Shown one piece after another: positions 1 through 9,414 of a DNA stretch of 64,000 nucleotides. Under the pieces are notes generated by a model, which was not told where the DNA came from, did not search any database, and saw nothing but the letters and a program-made list of their open reading frames with translations. The DNA is from Setomelanomma holmii (taxonomy: Eukaryota > Ascomycota > Dothideomycetes > Pleosporales > Phaeosphaeriaceae). The stretch is taken from NCBI GenBank assembly GCA_010015745.1, contig ML978219.1, positions 124,001-188,000 of the forward strand, in the 5' to 3' direction. Made by a program: the position numbers and the translations under genes. Within the stretch, counting starts at the first letter, position 1. Each line of letters starts with the position of its first letter.

Positions 1-823
1 GATTCGAATCAACAAATCATCAACTTGGAGCTCATGACGAGCATTAAGTGGCTGCAAGTGGCAAGCAACCGTGGCAAGGCTGGGCTGGGTCGTTAGGTTG
101 TGTGCTCTCCTCAGCCACGTCCACGTGGACTGTTGCAGTCTCAGAAAAAGGTCGCAGTGACACAAAAGAGAGCCCCATTCAGGAGGAATGGTGAGCAAGA
201 TGAGGCAGGTAATGGCAGAAGCTTGCGAACCCCGCGAGGCAACCACGGCCAACCTGGGCGCTAGTGGCCTTGGCGATCACGTGTGAAAAGACGTGAATGG
301 GTGACAGCATCGAGCACATTGTATTGGTTGACACCAGCAATGATCACGTCCAGCGATGCTGTTGCTCTCACTAGTGCGTCTACAAGTACCCTTGCATGGT
401 TATGTAGGCAATTAGAGAGTGGTAATCTCGATTCGTGGTTGCATTGAGCTGACGACTAGCACTGGCCACGACAAACGACGAGTGAAGCACATCCACTCAT
501 TGTATCGTCCGCCTAATACACCTTCGAATAACATCACAGAGCATGCCCCGCCCACAGCCATTGGAAACCTCGACGATGGCTCCGTATTCAAAAGAAAGGT
601 CAAGGATTGGACAATAATAATAGTAGAGACAAGGCAGGAGAAGTATACGGGCGCCAATAGTCCATCCCTTGTGCGTCATAGGAAGCTCGTAGCTAAAGGA
701 AATATGATGAGCGGCTCGACCTCGACGGGCGCAACGTGACCGGGACGTTGACCAGGATGGCGTGCGTATGCTCTTTTGAAGAGGCTTCGAAGGAAAGTAG
801 CCGATTCGGCGATAGGAAAGTAT
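1..823. other. No gene seen, 3' of the PKA gene
   Basis: Short open frames occur on both strands, but none has protein-like composition, splice signals or a recognisable family. The first ten bases form a small palindrome (gattcgaatc), which is not enough to call a tRNA T-arm. The right end is presumably the 3' untranslated region of the kinase gene that ends at 824 on the minus strand. Confidence 0.5.
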
Positions 824-2349
824 CTAAAAGTCGGGAAAGAGGTGCCCGTGACTATTCGGACACGTCAGAATATGGTCTACAGTGTAAGGAGGACTCTGCA
901 CGCACGGGTCGTCTCCTGCCTGACCGTATGCCTCTGTCTCCTCTGGATACTTATCAAACTGGCTGGCATCGCCGACGCCAGCGCGGACAGGTGGAACGTA
1001 TGGTGCGTCAATATCCTTCTTTTGTAACCGCTCCCATGTGACTTCCGCAAACCACGGGTGGTTCATGACGTCTTTGCTGCCGCCGTGAAGATTACCGAGT
1101 CGCTTGGTGAGGTCCGGGGTGATGAGCTTCTGAAGCAGATCGTGGGCATCAGGGTGGATGTATGGCGGGTACTTTACCCGTGACTTGAGTATGTTTTCGT
1201 AGATCTTCATGGGTGAGCCGCCGTCCCAGAAGGGCGTGAAGCCGCATAGCATCTCAAAGATGAGGATGCCGAGTGACCACCTACGTGTGTAAGCATATCG
1301 TCCTAGTGATTAGGCATCTCGAGTCTCACCAGTCGACGGACTTGTTGTAGCCCTTGGACGCCACCACCTCGGGCGCTAGGTAGTCGGGCGTACCACATAG
1401 CGTCCATGTGATGTCGGGCACCTCTTTCGCGAACCCGAAATCGGTGATTTTGAGATGGCCGTGTCGGTCGAGGAGCAGATTCTCAGGCTTCAGATCGCGA
1501 TAAATGATGTTGTGCGAGTGCAGATAGTCGAGCGCGAGCGTGACTTCGGCGGCGTAGAACTTGGCGACCGGGTTGGGAAAGCGCTGCTGGTGTTAGCTGG
1601 GGCGCTCTTGCCGCGAGTCGCTCACGTACCTGGGACTTGCGCAGTAGACTAAACAGCTCTCCGCCCTCGACGAAGTCCATGACCATGTACAGGTTCTTCG
1701 AGTCCTGGAAAGTGCCCCAGAGCGTGATCAGAAATGGGTGCTTGACCTGCTGCAGCATGCGGCGCTCGTCGTTGGTGTGCTCGACCTGCTTCATCTTGAC
1801 GACCTGCGCCTTCTTCAGCACCTTGACGGCATAGAAGCGCTGATTGTGCTTGGACTGCACGAGGTGCACCCGCCCAAAGCTGCCCGTGCCCAGCGTCCGC
1901 TGAATCTGGAAGTCGGTGAGTGAGTACTTGCCCTTGGTGACGCGGGCCTGGTTGAGCGGCTGCGTCTGGAACTGCACGCCGCCATTCTTAGTGGGCGCGC
2001 TGCTGTCGGCGTGGGTGTTGCTCGGGTGTATCAGGTTCTGTATGCTGGGGACGTTGTGCGAGGGCTGCGACTGCGCCTGGGGGCTCGCACTCTGCGGCGC
2101 ATAGGCGGCGGGGTTCATCGAGTCGGCTTGCTTGGGCTGGGCAGGGGCGGCCGTGTTGTTGGCGGCCTGATGCTGCTTGGTGCTCTCGTTGGTCTTCGTC
2201 TTGTGCAGGTGGAAGGAGCCCGAGGTGCGCTTCGAGGTAGTGGGCGTGAGCGGCGAGGAGCTGTCGACGGGCGAGGACGGGCTGTTGAGTTCGTTGGAGC
2301 CCTGCGAGTCCTTCGTCCGCTTCTTCTTGAGGAAGCCGAGAGTAGGCAT
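824..2349 (-). CDS. pkaC: cAMP-dependent protein kinase catalytic subunit
   Basis: AGC-family Ser/Thr kinase, the catalytic subunit released from the regulatory subunit by cAMP. Exons 2349-1630, 1583-1330, 1280-906 and 851-824 join to 458 aa. The first 140 or so residues are a low-complexity Q/S/P/T tail starting MPTLGFLKKKRTK, as in fungal PKA. The kinase domain shows GTGSFGRV, AVKVLKKAQ, YRDLKPENLLLD, DFGFAKEV, the activation segment LCGTPDYLAPEVV and WSLGILIFEML, and ends in the hydrophobic motif HLFPDF. The reading frame is open 24 nt further upstream only as far as a GTG, so the ATG at 2349 is taken. The last exon codes for just nine residues. Introns are 46, 49 and 54 nt. The family call is secure; the intron borders are inferred from frame and motif continuity. 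Confidence 0.95.
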
Positions 2350-3053
2350 AGGAGCGACGGCGGCGGAATGCACGCTGCCCTGGCTGTTCCTGTGCCGCGG
2401 CGATCACCAACGTCGGCGGCAGCGTTGCTGGAATGCGCGGGGCTCTCAATGGACTGCTAGGCGACACGTCAAGCAGCAATTGGGGCAGCAGCTGGAGCGG
2501 CTGTGTAAGCACAGGGCATAGGCACGATGGGATGCGCAGACTGGGTAGCGATGGGATGCGTGGGAGTGCGGGCAGGGCGGGATTGGGAGGAGTTGGCGCT
2601 GGCGGGTGCTTTGGTGGTTGAGGCTGCGGAGTAGCTGCGCTTCAGCACGACGGAACTGCATGAGGTGCGCCCATTGCCTCAGACACCAACGGGAGCGACC
2701 GTTGCGCGCGCACTAGCTGCTGGTGCTGCAAGTCACATGCATTCACGATGTGCACGCCATTCACACATTGACCGCTATGCTCTACTGCTGCTTCCCTCGT
2801 TGTCATTTCATTGTTCGTCGCGGGCCCGTGGTTGCGTCATGGCGGCCTGAGCTATCCCAGCGCTGGGACGTGGCTACCGAGTCCTGGGCATGTTCCCATA
2901 TATACATCGCCGCGGTCTATACTACATGCGGACGTTCTCGACTCTTGAGCGCCAACCATAAAACCCATCATATGTCGATCACGATGCACCTGACACATCA
3001 TCGTACATCCCAACGCCTGTGAAGAACGCAATCGCTTGCACTGTCTTATCGCT
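2350..3053. other. Upstream region of the kinase gene
   Basis: About 700 bases between the kinase start (minus strand) and the stop of the next minus-strand gene. It should hold the kinase promoter and leader. The part next to the start is GC-rich and free of obvious coding signal. No conserved motif was recognised with confidence. Confidence 0.4.
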
Positions 3054-4277
3054 TCAAAGCTCCTCCTCACCAGCCTCGTCCGCTGCGAATAGCCCACCGA
3101 GCACGACTGGCGAATACGCTTCGAGGTCGAGTCCGCACACCTCCATGCGCTGCTGCCGGAACTTCTCATACAGGCCACTCCAAACTTCCTCAGCTTGCTG
3201 ATCTTTGGGTCTCAGCTTGACGCGGTCTGCGTACGGCATGTCGTACTCTGGTCCGGGTAGCTCCGGGTCGCCAAGTCGGACATAGGAGGTGGCTTCTACG
3301 AAAGCAGTGGAGTTGAACTCATCGACTGGTTCGCGCAGCTGCTGTGACTCGTAATAGACGTTGCCCATGGACAGCGACCACTCTGAGATGAGTGAGTCCT
3401 GCGCATTGAATGACTCGCGGAACAATTGAAGGTCGGTCGCTGGCTTTGCTGCGCGGACTGCCTTCAGTTGCTGGAACTTCTCTTGTGATGGATGGACAAG
3501 GAGGAGTGAAGTTGAGAGATCGGTTCGGTCTGGTGTTGCGGGGAAGGCGGCCAGAGGCTCTGACTTCGAGAAAGCCAGCAATGAGTCCAGCGCAGATGCG
3601 TCGAGCAGCACCCCTGGTCCCTGCAGATACAGTATCCGCTCGAAATCGACGAGCGAGTACACGCTGGCAAGGGAGTACGAAGATGGTAGGTTTGCGTCCG
3701 CACCTTCTACGATCGGTTCCAAGGGTATCAGCTGAACGCCATACCTCCTCGCCGCGGCCTTCAGCAATCGCCAAGTCGTCGCTGTCTGTGGGTCCTTCTT
3801 CTCTTCCTGCGCCTCCGCTAACCATAGTCTTGGGAACATAAGTATCCGTTTTGCTGGGCTCTTCATCTTGTGCAGGTCCGACAGCAGCATCACCGCACTG
3901 CAAAGCTCAACACGCTCCCTGACGACCTGCACATAGCCCAGCCGACTCCAATCCATTGTCTGGCCAGCAAGGTACTGCGCATATGTCTCGTCTATCTCTG
4001 GACGACCTCCCATCGGCCGTGCCCATTTCACGTCTAGCTTCGGTGCCTCTAACTCTTTCGCTGCTGGCAGTGGCTTCGGTAATCGTGGTCGTATTGCGGC
4101 TTGTAGATTGTGGACATATCGTTGTTGGAGGACGTAGCCTGATAGAAATAGTGCGAGTGTGAAGAGACATACTGGCACTTGTCAGCGTGCTGGAATGCGC
4201 AAACATGAACGGTGCTCACTTATGACAGCAGACAGGATGATAGACACCTGCCCTGAGGACAGCAGCAGCTTCCCCAT
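3054..4277 (-). CDS. Type II membrane glycosyltransferase-like protein (GT8/Gnt1-like)
   Basis: Exons 4277-4220 and 4171-3054 (48-nt intron) give 391 aa. The short first exon starts MGKLLLSSGQ and completes a single signal anchor of about 22 hydrophobic residues, so the protein should face the Golgi or ER lumen. The rest follows the order of strands and helices seen in fungal Gnt1/GT8-like proteins: YVQVVRERVELCSAVM, KRILMFPRLW, RYGVQLIPLEPI, then SLVDFERILYLQGPGVLLD. The position where active GT8 enzymes have a metal-binding DxD reads QGPG, so activity on a nucleotide sugar is doubtful. The tail is acidic (EAGEEEL). It is transcribed divergently from PRP38. Without the first exon the protein would lack a start codon; only a GTG precedes exon 2. 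The family is likely, the substrate unknown. Confidence 0.72.
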
Positions 4278-4616
4278 ATCTGGTTATGTGGCGATGGAAT
4301 GAAGGGATATATCAACAGTGAAATGCGCGTAAATGTGTAAATGTCAAGCAAAAGGGTCCATCAGTCATAAGCTCGTGCAAGATGGTGCATGTCGTGGATT
4401 AGTGTGACGTACCCATGGGCCGGGACGCGGACAGGGCTGGTTTGTTGGTGGTGAAGTTGGCGGGGCAACCCTATCGATAGCGAGCGCCAGAACATTTTGA
4501 AGCGCGATGACCAGCGGTACCACCAATGACACAACGTCACCTCCCTATCCGCACGTCACTCATCCGCGCACGACAGAGCAGAATGCAATAGTGTGCAGGC
4601 CGAATCGACTCTCATA
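4278..4616. promoter_or_regulatory. Shared divergent promoter region
   Basis: 339 bases separate the start codons of the glycosyltransferase-like gene (minus) and PRP38 (plus), so both promoters must lie here. No TATA box or named factor site was recognised. Confidence 0.6.
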
Positions 4617-5630
4617 ATGGCCTCGAATAAGCCACGCTTCGATCGGGCAGACGCCGCCGCACTCCTCGATGACAGAGGCTACACCGGCGCCCTTATTCGC
4701 GGACAGAACCCGGCACTCCTCTTCGAAAAGGGTGTGCGCGAACGCATCACCGAGTCGTACTACTGGAAAGAGCAGTGCTTCGGTCTGAACGCCGCGACCC
4801 TATGCGACCGAGCAGCGGACCTCAAGTTCATCGGCGGTACATCAGGCATCACGGGCAAGCCAACACCATTTCTCTGCCTGGCATTCAAACTGCTACAGCT
4901 GGTCCCGGAGAAGGCAATAATACTGGAATACCTCAACTCCAGGGGCGACGACGAGGAGGAAGGAGAGGGACAGAATGGACACACAAAGGAAGAAAACGGC
5001 GATGCTTCCGACGGCGAGGACTCGAAAAAGGAAGATCTCAATGCGGCAGGCAAGCTAGGCGACTTCAAGTACCTACGCTGTCTTGCCGCTTTCTATATTC
5101 GACTCGCTTGGGAGCCAGTCGAGATTTACAAGACACTCGAGCCACTGCTCACCGACTACCGCAAGATCAAACGTCGCCTCAAGGACGCCTTCACACTTAC
5201 ACATGTCGATCAGTTCATCGACGATCTCTTGACCAAGGACAGGATTTGCGCAACCAGTCTATGGAAATTGCCTTCGAGAGCGAACCTGGAGGACTTGGAA
5301 ATGTTAGATCCAAGGGAGAGCCCGTTAGGCGACGAGGTTGATGAGCTAGATGAGGACATGGACAAGAGAAGCGATAGTAGTGAAAGGAGCTACAGGAGTA
5401 GAAGCTATGACAGCAGGAGCAGGAGCAGGAGCTATGACAGTCGGAGTCGGAGTAAGAGCCGGAGCTATGACAGCAGAGACCGAAGGAGATCGAGGACCCC
5501 GAGTGATCGAAGTCGAGGCGATTCGGGGAGCCGGAGTCGAAGTCGAAGTCGAAGTCGAAGTCGAAGTCAGACCAGATCCAGAACCAGGAGCAGAAGCCGT
5601 GGGAAAGACGTCAGCATGGATCGACGATAA
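4617..5630 (+). CDS. PRP38: Pre-mRNA splicing factor Prp38
   Basis: U4/U6.U5 tri-snRNP protein needed for spliceosome activation. Single exon, 337 aa, starting MASNKPRFDRADAAALLDD. The PRP38 domain covers roughly residues 15-215, with LNAATLCDRAADLKFIGGT, TPFLCLAFKLLQL, DFKYLRCLAAFYIRL, EPLLTDYRKIKRR and FIDDLLTKDRICATSLWKLP. An acidic E/D/G-rich insert of about 45 residues sits inside the domain between LEYLNSRG and GKLGDFKYL. The C-terminal 85 residues are an RS domain of SRSRSR and SYDSR repeats, as in metazoan and many filamentous-fungal Prp38 proteins and unlike the short yeast protein. The ATG at 4617 is the first in frame; an upstream GTG at 4593 is not a plausible start. Confidence 0.95.
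   Translation: MASNKPRFDRADAAALLDDRGYTGALIRGQNPALLFEKGVRERITESYYWKEQCFGLNAATLCDRAADLKFIGGTSGITGKPTPFLCLAFKLLQLVPEKAIILEYLNSRGDDEEEGEGQNGHTKEENGDASDGEDSKKEDLNAAGKLGDFKYLRCLAAFYIRLAWEPVEIYKTLEPLLTDYRKIKRRLKDAFTLTHVDQFIDDLLTKDRICATSLWKLPSRANLEDLEMLDPRESPLGDEVDELDEDMDKRSDSSERSYRSRSYDSRSRSRSYDSRSRSKSRSYDSRDRRRSRTPSDRSRGDSGSRSRSRSRSRSRSQTRSRTRSRSRGKDVSMDRR
5535..5568 (+). repeat. AGTCGA hexanucleotide repeat in the RS domain
   Basis: Five full copies and one partial copy of AGTCGA code for alternating Arg and Ser. The pure hexamer array can change length without breaking the frame. Confidence 0.9.
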
Positions 5631-6073
5631 TCGATTTACGGTGCTGTCGCATCTAATTCATGCGGCCCCAATTCACCCTTCATGTTCTGTCTTGCTATGA
5701 GCTGTGAAAGCTTTCCGACACAAATCCGACATGGCCGCTCTGTGGGGAAAGATAATATCAGTAGGAGGGAAAATGGAGGGCAGAGAAGGAATGCACGATG
5801 AAGTCTAGACATGGTTCGTGGCTTAAGTGATGAGTGGCCTTGGGGACGGGCGCATCTACCACACTCCATGCCCGATTCTCTTCGCCTCGCTGCTGGGATC
5901 ATTTGCTATCCGGTCTTCAGCCACTTTGTGTATCCACAGTCGAAAAGAACCTTCGGCTCCACCATTTCAGGTTCATATCATTCTCGACAACGCCATCCAG
6001 CTCAACATTCAACCCTCATTCACTCAACACCATGGTTCACAACTCTCAATACCTTACAACCCTCAGCACTACC
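5631..6073. other. PRP38 3' end and upstream region of the F-box-like gene
   Basis: About 440 bases with no further gene seen. An in-frame ATG at 6032 precedes the chosen start of the next gene by 14 codons, in a good context (acaccATGG). Confidence 0.5.
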
Positions 6074-7088
6074 ATGGCGCCGCATCTACTTACGCTTCCG
6101 CGTGAGATCCAAGATATGGTTTACGCATATCTTACCACGACTGTGAGCTACAAATGGGAGTGGATCAAGAAGATCAAATCCTCGAGCCCATTCATGCGAT
6201 CCTCATTCGGAGCTGCAATGGTCGTACTCAAACGTTGCCCCTACCAACAAGTCTTACTGACGAACCGTCAAATAGAAAAGGAGTATATAGAGTCAGACTG
6301 CTTCAAGAAACTCAGGGTAAGCTTGCTCCTTCCAGGACAAGGTCGCGGGATAGAGAAATTCGAAAGCCGATTTCAAGATCAGAAGCAGATTCAGCGCGTC
6401 GTGAATCTGCTAACGTCGAGAGCGCAGCATATTCTCGTCGCTCTGGCACATCCCGAGCTCTCTGTCCGCTACCCAGAGGACACACGATATGTTTCAGAGG
6501 TGCATAAGTTTTTGCAAGGTTCATTGGGCAAGTCGAAGGCATTGACAACTATCCACGTCTTGTTCCGACAATTATGGCGGTACTCTCTACCGGATTCGCG
6601 TCTTCCCCTGATCACTGCACTGGCCACTCTTTCCCGAATAATCCTATCACCTCTTCCGCTCAAAATTCATGGTGGACCAATGCTGCTGCAGCGTGGAGAA
6701 CAATACCGCATTGGCGGTGCAAACACCTCTCCCCTAGGACCCTCGCGAAGACCCGCACCCGCGCAACACACCTACATTCCACCTCGGAGGTACACCGTAC
6801 GTCTTAAACCATGTGGTCGCGAAGATTGGGGCCCGCTCTTACAGCAAAGCACAAAGGGAAGCAAAGAAAGACTCCTCTACGACCGAGAATATGCTCACAA
6901 CAATGCCTGTCCCTCGATATGCAAAAGCAAATCTGGACTGTTTCCCTCCTGCTAAAGCGCAGATGCTGACGAAGCTTTCATCTGAGCTTATCCAGTGGAA
7001 AGAGAAGCGCGGGGTCGAGGAAGTGAAGAAGTGGCAGCAGTCACGTCATTGGGAAAAAGAAGATGGAACGCGAGAGAATCAAGCGTAG
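6074..7088 (+). pseudogene. F-box-like protein, frameshifted copy
   Basis: Starts MAPHLLTLPREIQDMVYAYL, the same N-terminus as the gene at 8070-9134 on the other strand (MAPHLLTLPREIRNSVYDHL). LLTLPREI is the core of an F-box-like motif found in large fungal families. Similarity to the paralogue continues through VLLTNRQ (its LLLTNHQ) and EQYRIGG (its EGYRIGS). Beyond about 6738 it continues in another frame: PTFHLGGTPYVLNHVVAKIG against PTFVLEGTPFVIHHAVAKLG, then PPAKAQMLTKLSSELIQWKE against PLAKARMLVRFPFELIEW. One extra base (or two missing) between about 6738 and 6770 explains this. Read straight through, the first frame stops at 6955. No intron of plausible length repairs it, so this is a recent pseudogene or a sequence error. 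Confidence 0.7.
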
Positions 7089-8069
7089 TCGTGTTGCTTC
7101 GCGTTCTTCTCTCTCGTTAGACAGCTCGGTGATCGCTCGTGGACCTACTTAGCACGAATATACGGGCCTTTCATGGCCTATCGAGGTCAATCCTATATGT
7201 AACAGCGAATGAAGGAGGGTAGGACCAGGAGCATAGTCGAATGTTTATTAGTTTGCAGATGCGAAATACAGCGTACATCTAAACTGCGGGGATAGCGTAA
7301 TATGACATTCGTTCAATTTCCTGCTTGTCACTTCCACTACGTCTCTCTTCATTGCCCACGCCACTTTCTCTCGTTCGAGTTATCGAAATTCTTCTTTGCT
7401 CTCTTCTCCCATAGACGCTCTCTGCTTTGCCGATGAACTCAGATCAGACCCCATCATGTGCATGAGACAGACACGGGACAAGACATGTGCAAGAGCTCGA
7501 TCACTTTCGTTAGTGTCGAAGCCTCTGCGCTTCGTCGCTGCCATGTGTTCGCTTGCAGCTAGTGGATTGAGTGATACGGCTGTAGATGGAATGACGCAAG
7601 TCGGATCGTGGGTGGAGCAGTTGGGACTCAAGGTCTACGGTCGAATGGTCTGTTGGTAGAGTGCGAGTAATTTTTGAACTTGTCAGCATTTGTTGCGATG
7701 AAGATGAAGCCTCTTGTAGCAATAGTGAATTGCTCATCCTAGGTGGGACATCTTTGCTATATAGTGTATGTCTTGACTTTAGTTGGCCTATTGTTCTTAC
7801 ATGTCAATCCGTGCTCTGGATGGCTGCGTCAGAACGACAAGTTGCAAGAGAAGCGAGTCCATGTTTCCCCGCAGGCGAAGACAATGGCTCGCTATTGTTC
7901 AATAATGTGTTCTCATCTCTGCGAATGGGTACTTGCATTCGTCAGGATTGAACCGCGCAGCAAATTTGAGAACTCAAGCTCTCCGAGTGCGCACGCAATG
8001 CTTCCATGTCCGTTCCTCGGCCCAACCGAGTCATTTCCAGCTCTTCACATCCTTAATCCCACGCTTTTC
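7089..8069. other. Spacer between convergent F-box-like paralogues
   Basis: About 980 bases between the 3' ends of the two paralogues. Open frames on both strands are short and not protein-like. No repeat or transposon end was recognised. Confidence 0.5.
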
Positions 8070-9134
8070 CTACCACTCGATCAACTCAAACGGAAATCTC
8101 ACCAACATCCTCGCCTTTGCCAGTGGCACATGCTCTAAATCCGTCGCCAAATATTCCCGAAAAGCGCCGTGGGCGCCCCAGCTTCGAATCGAATCACGGA
8201 ACGTCTCATACACGCCTGGCACCCGCAGCCTCACATTCGGTCCTGCCAGTCGACGTACATCTTCAGCACTCCATAGGTGTTTCTCCTTGTTCCGGTCGTC
8301 CGCGCAGTAGAGATAGACCCCGAGTTTGGCAACCGCGTGGTGAATCACGAATGGAGTTCCTTCGAGGACGAATGTGGGTTTGCATCTTGAATGCGGTGCG
8401 TAGGAACCTCCTTCCCAAGGTGTAGTGGCTGCGCTGCCGATGCGGTACCCTTCTCCTTGCTGAACCATGGAAAGGCGACCAATGTTGGTTGGAAGACTAG
8501 GGAAGAATGCCTGACGAGTATGTGCTTGCTTGATAGTGCTTGCGAGGACCCAATCCGGAACACTCTGGCGATGCCCTTGCCGGTACGCAATACGAAGCGT
8601 CGCCAGATTGTTCATCTCGGACAATGCGTTTCCGAGAAAGTTGTACAGTTCTGGCACGTACTTGCCTCGGTTATCCTCCTTGTATAAGAAGACTGGAAGA
8701 TTTAGCTGGATAGTGGCGTGTCGCACAGTTGCCAGGACTGCAGCCGCAATGCGTTGAGCCCCTCGTTCCTTCCAAAGTACATCCCTGCTGGAGTAGGTTA
8801 TGACGCCCTTCCTCTTGCTTGCCTCCTTATTATCATAGATCCGGTCTTGTGCCGCTTCCCTTTCCCGTCGTTCCTCAAGGCTGAGGTTGAGGGTAAGCTC
8901 CGTGAAGCATTTAGCTTCCTTGTACTCGGCGTGCGGTTGATGGTTGGTGAGGAGTAATCTAAAGTACGGACAGTGCTCGAGCTTGACCGTGGATACTTCG
9001 AAAGCCTTCGGACTTCTAAAACTAGCCAGTTTCTTTCGGGTAAACAACAGCCACACGAAGCTGACCGGTTTAGTGAGGTGATCGTAGACACTGTTGCGTA
9101 TCTCTCGCGGCAGTGTAAGCAGGTGCGGAGCCAT
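8070..9134 (-). CDS. F-box-like protein, intact paralogue
   Basis: Single exon, 354 aa, starting MAPHLLTLPREIRNSVYDHL. The first 25 residues form an F-box-like helix of the LLxLPxEIRxxxY type, used in other fungal proteins to bind Skp1. The rest has no motif I recognise. The paralogue pair shares GYRIG, GTPFVIHHAVAKLG and the ending FELIEW. The gene faces its frameshifted paralogue tail to tail about 1 kb away, which suggests an inverted duplication. The frame is open upstream to a TTG only, so the ATG at 9134 is used. Function as a ubiquitin-ligase adaptor is only an inference from the N-terminal motif. Confidence 0.75.
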   Translation of the reverse strand: MAPHLLTLPREIRNSVYDHLTKPVSFVWLLFTRKKLASFRSPKAFEVSTVKLEHCPYFRLLLTNHQPHAEYKEAKCFTELTLNLSLEERREREAAQDRIYDNKEASKRKGVITYSSRDVLWKERGAQRIAAAVLATVRHATIQLNLPVFLYKEDNRGKYVPELYNFLGNALSEMNNLATLRIAYRQGHRQSVPDWVLASTIKQAHTRQAFFPSLPTNIGRLSMVQQGEGYRIGSAATTPWEGGSYAPHSRCKPTFVLEGTPFVIHHAVAKLGVYLYCADDRNKEKHLWSAEDVRRLAGPNVRLRVPGVYETFRDSIRSWGAHGAFREYLATDLEHVPLAKARMLVRFPFELIEW

Positions 9135-9414
9135 GGTTAACAGTTTAGGCCTTGATGTTTGTTGGGCTGGGTGAGTTGAGCGCAATGAAGTTGAATATTG
9201 ATTGTGTTGATCTAACGATGGGAAGATCTGGGGTTACGGGAGGATGATACTGGGACTGTTCATACATTGTGGAGAGAGAAAGCAGCCAGGCGTGAAAGAC
9301 CACGCAGCGGCGGGCACCTCAGGCGGCCCTTCGACCATGGATCATACAATCCGTTCAAACGACGTTCGCACCGCACCGCCTTCTCTCCCGAGTGGTTCGA
9401 TATATTGATGCTCT

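Noticed and set aside
2350..2373. An eight-codon N-terminal extension of the kinase
   Set aside because: It would need a GTG start. MPTLGFLKKK at 2349 is the usual fungal PKA start.
6690..6780. An intron that would explain the frame change in the left F-box-like gene
   Set aside because: Possible GT..AG pairs are only about 20-45 nt; the 45-nt one does not change the frame. The intact paralogue has no intron there.
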